Part shown: piece by piece, positions 62,673-64,000 of the stretch
Numbering within the stretch: position 1 is the stretch's first letter
How the letters are laid out: the number at the start of each line of letters is the position of its first letter
Origin: Populus alba
Lineage: Eukaryota > Streptophyta > Magnoliopsida > Malpighiales > Salicaceae
Direction: 5' to 3'
Length of the DNA: 64,000 nt
Assembly: GCF_005239225.2 (NCBI RefSeq)
Contig: NC_133293.1
Location: forward strand, 10,818,333-10,882,332
The notes under the pieces: generated by a model
Told to the model about the DNA's origin: nothing
Seen by the model: the letters and a program-made list of their open reading frames with translations, nothing else
Databases searched by the model: none
Position numbers and translations under genes: made by a program

Positions 62673-63410
62673 CTAGAAGAGCTCCATCAGCTGCTGAGAT
62701 ACATCTGCATCGTATAGTCACATACAAATGAATTAGCAATGAAAAGCTTTGTAAGTCTGATAGAAATATTTAGCATGAAGTTAATTTAAGAAAAGCTCAT
62801 CAAATGCAAGCACAAACTTCACTACAGACGCACGGAGACAAACATGCATGCATGCATATGGACACATGCATATGGACACGTGGACACATATTACAAGCAT
62901 ACAAAGTTAAAATGGTGAATACCAGCCAACCCATATAGCCAATTTTCACCCTCTATTGCCACTACAATTTAATATATATATTTTTTTTTTTGAAAAAAAA
63001 GGAGTTTGTCTCCCTGAACAATTTACAGATTTTGTCCACTGGGACATCATCAAAATGTCACAAAATTGAAGCAAGATTCTGATCCAGAAATGATAGAACC
63101 AGTCCATTATTCACAGCTAAGTTGACTCTGTAGATTTGAACAGCATATATAAAGATTCGGAAAATCACCAGTTTTATACTATTTATCCAGTAACTGAATT
63201 TGAGTACAAGGGATTAAGCCAGTGTAATGAATTAATATAACTCATGAAAGTTGTGTGGAGCTACCTTGGAGAATAGCTGGTGTTGTTTCAAACTCCTGCC
63301 AGATATTCTGGTAAAAAGCAAGATCAAAATTTAGAAGCTTGGCAGCTAGATAAGCAGCACCAGCAGCAATGTGATGGGGCTTAAACTGAAGCCATAAGGA
63401 ACTCCGAAGC
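62673..63410 (-). CDS. Cyclin T-like protein, last two exons (5' part outside window)
   Basis: C-terminal end of a cyclin-fold protein resembling plant cyclin T1-3, the cyclin partner of CDKC/CDK9-type kinases that phosphorylate RNA polymerase II. Exons 63265-63410 and 62673-62704 join in phase 1 (CAAG|GTAGC donor, GATGCAG acceptor). The first reads LRSSLWLQFKPHHIAAGAAY, then NIWQEFETTPAILQ; the second adds DVSQQLMELF-stop. FKPHHIAAGA is the cyclin T signature of the second cyclin fold. The protein ends directly after this fold, without the long C-terminal tail of larger cyclin Ts. The preceding exon (expected to end near a VAWNFVNDG-type sequence) is not found between 63411 and 64000, so it lies beyond the right edge. 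Confidence 0.75.
62842..62890. repeat. Short ATGCATATGGACAC repetition
   Basis: CATGCATGCATGCATATGGACACATGCATATGGACACGTGGACAC-type repetition within the last cyclin intron (62705-63264). The 14-bp word ATGCATATGGACAC occurs twice in tandem, followed by GTGGACAC. Intronic, no function inferred. Confidence 0.7.
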
Positions 63411-64000
63411 CTGCAAAACAAAATAATAGCTTTTATAAAGTGTGCTAAAACCACCAGCATCCAGCACATGATGAGAGGTGAAACAACTGTCAAACCAACC
63501 AAGCCTCACGGCACTAATATTGAAACCATGGCTCTTGTGCAACTTATCATATTGCTAGATTTGATCAGAGGCATATTAGCAGTGAAAGTAAAATACATAA
63601 ACAATCAGAGAAAATCAAAACACTAGCAGATAATATATCATTAAGGATTCAAGTACAAAAAAAAAATGCAAGTCAAGTCATTTTTCTCTTACCCACCACA
63701 AAAGCAGCAAACCCAGGAAGAATATTTTGCAAGAAACTCTGCAGGATTGCTGATAGAGTACCAAAACTATAACAAACAACACACTCATTTATAAACAAAT
63801 CAACTCCCAGGCCCATTCTGAAACAGGGGCTTTATAACTCCAGAAACATACACAATTCAAATAATAAAACAAATAGAAACTAGCAGCACATTCTGCATCT
63901 TCTGCTCCACAACTTGATCTGGAAAGGCTTGTCAAAACACATGAACTAATGCTCATGAATCAGGCATGCTACCCCAGACATGGAATAACACCATCCCATA
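63411..64000 (-). other. Probable intron of the cyclin gene
   Basis: Lies upstream of the 63410 acceptor on the minus strand. No frame here gives cyclin-fold sequence, so it is read as one intron running past the window edge. Nothing else is recognised. Confidence 0.4.

Overview
This is a plant nuclear genomic window, most likely from Populus or another Salicaceae tree. The reasoning is inference: intron-split genes with GT-AG splice sites, very AT-rich spacers, and abundant short non-autonomous repeats of types I associate with poplar, including two copies of a tRNA-derived SINE. No bacterial, organellar or viral gene set is present, and no CRISPR array or tRNA/rRNA gene was seen.

Layout. 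1-15.0 kb is AT-rich, gene-poor DNA with several degenerate tandem duplications (periods of about 117, 503 and 542 bp). 15.2-19.5 kb (+) holds a complete five-exon STP13-type hexose/H+ symporter of 530 aa. 19.5-24.3 kb is repeat-rich spacer. 24.3-26.3 kb (+) holds a two-exon GPI-anchored phytocyanin. 27.0-28.6 kb (-) holds a second STP-type sugar transporter whose first exon is absent. 28.8-30.4 kb is a block of pyrimidine-rich repeats duplicated about 1 kb apart. 30.9-31.9 kb (+) holds an intronless CAF1 deadenylase. 31.9-36.9 kb is spacer with a SINE. 36.9-45.0 kb (-) holds a 23-exon chloride channel of the CLC-d type (789 aa). 45.0-49.5 kb is spacer with a MITE, a SINE with target-site duplications and a LINE remnant. 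49.5-58.4 kb (-) holds a 23-exon peroxisomal long-chain acyl-CoA synthetase of LACS6 type (703 aa, N-terminal PTS2). 58.4-62.7 kb is spacer. 62.7-63.4 kb (-) holds the last two exons of a cyclin-T-like gene that continues past the window's right edge.

The genes do not form a pathway. They are ordinary, independently transcribed plant genes: sugar uptake, apoplastic copper protein, mRNA deadenylation, endomembrane chloride transport, fatty-acid activation for beta-oxidation and transcription-elongation cyclin. I found no convincing undescribed system. The points most worth checking are the exon-1-less STP next to the repeat block, a GC-AG intron in the LACS gene, an orphan exon-like segment near 47.85 kb, a palindrome cluster at 23.6 kb and a promoter-like motif cluster at 19.8 kb. 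All exon boundaries were set by hand from reading frame and splice consensus.
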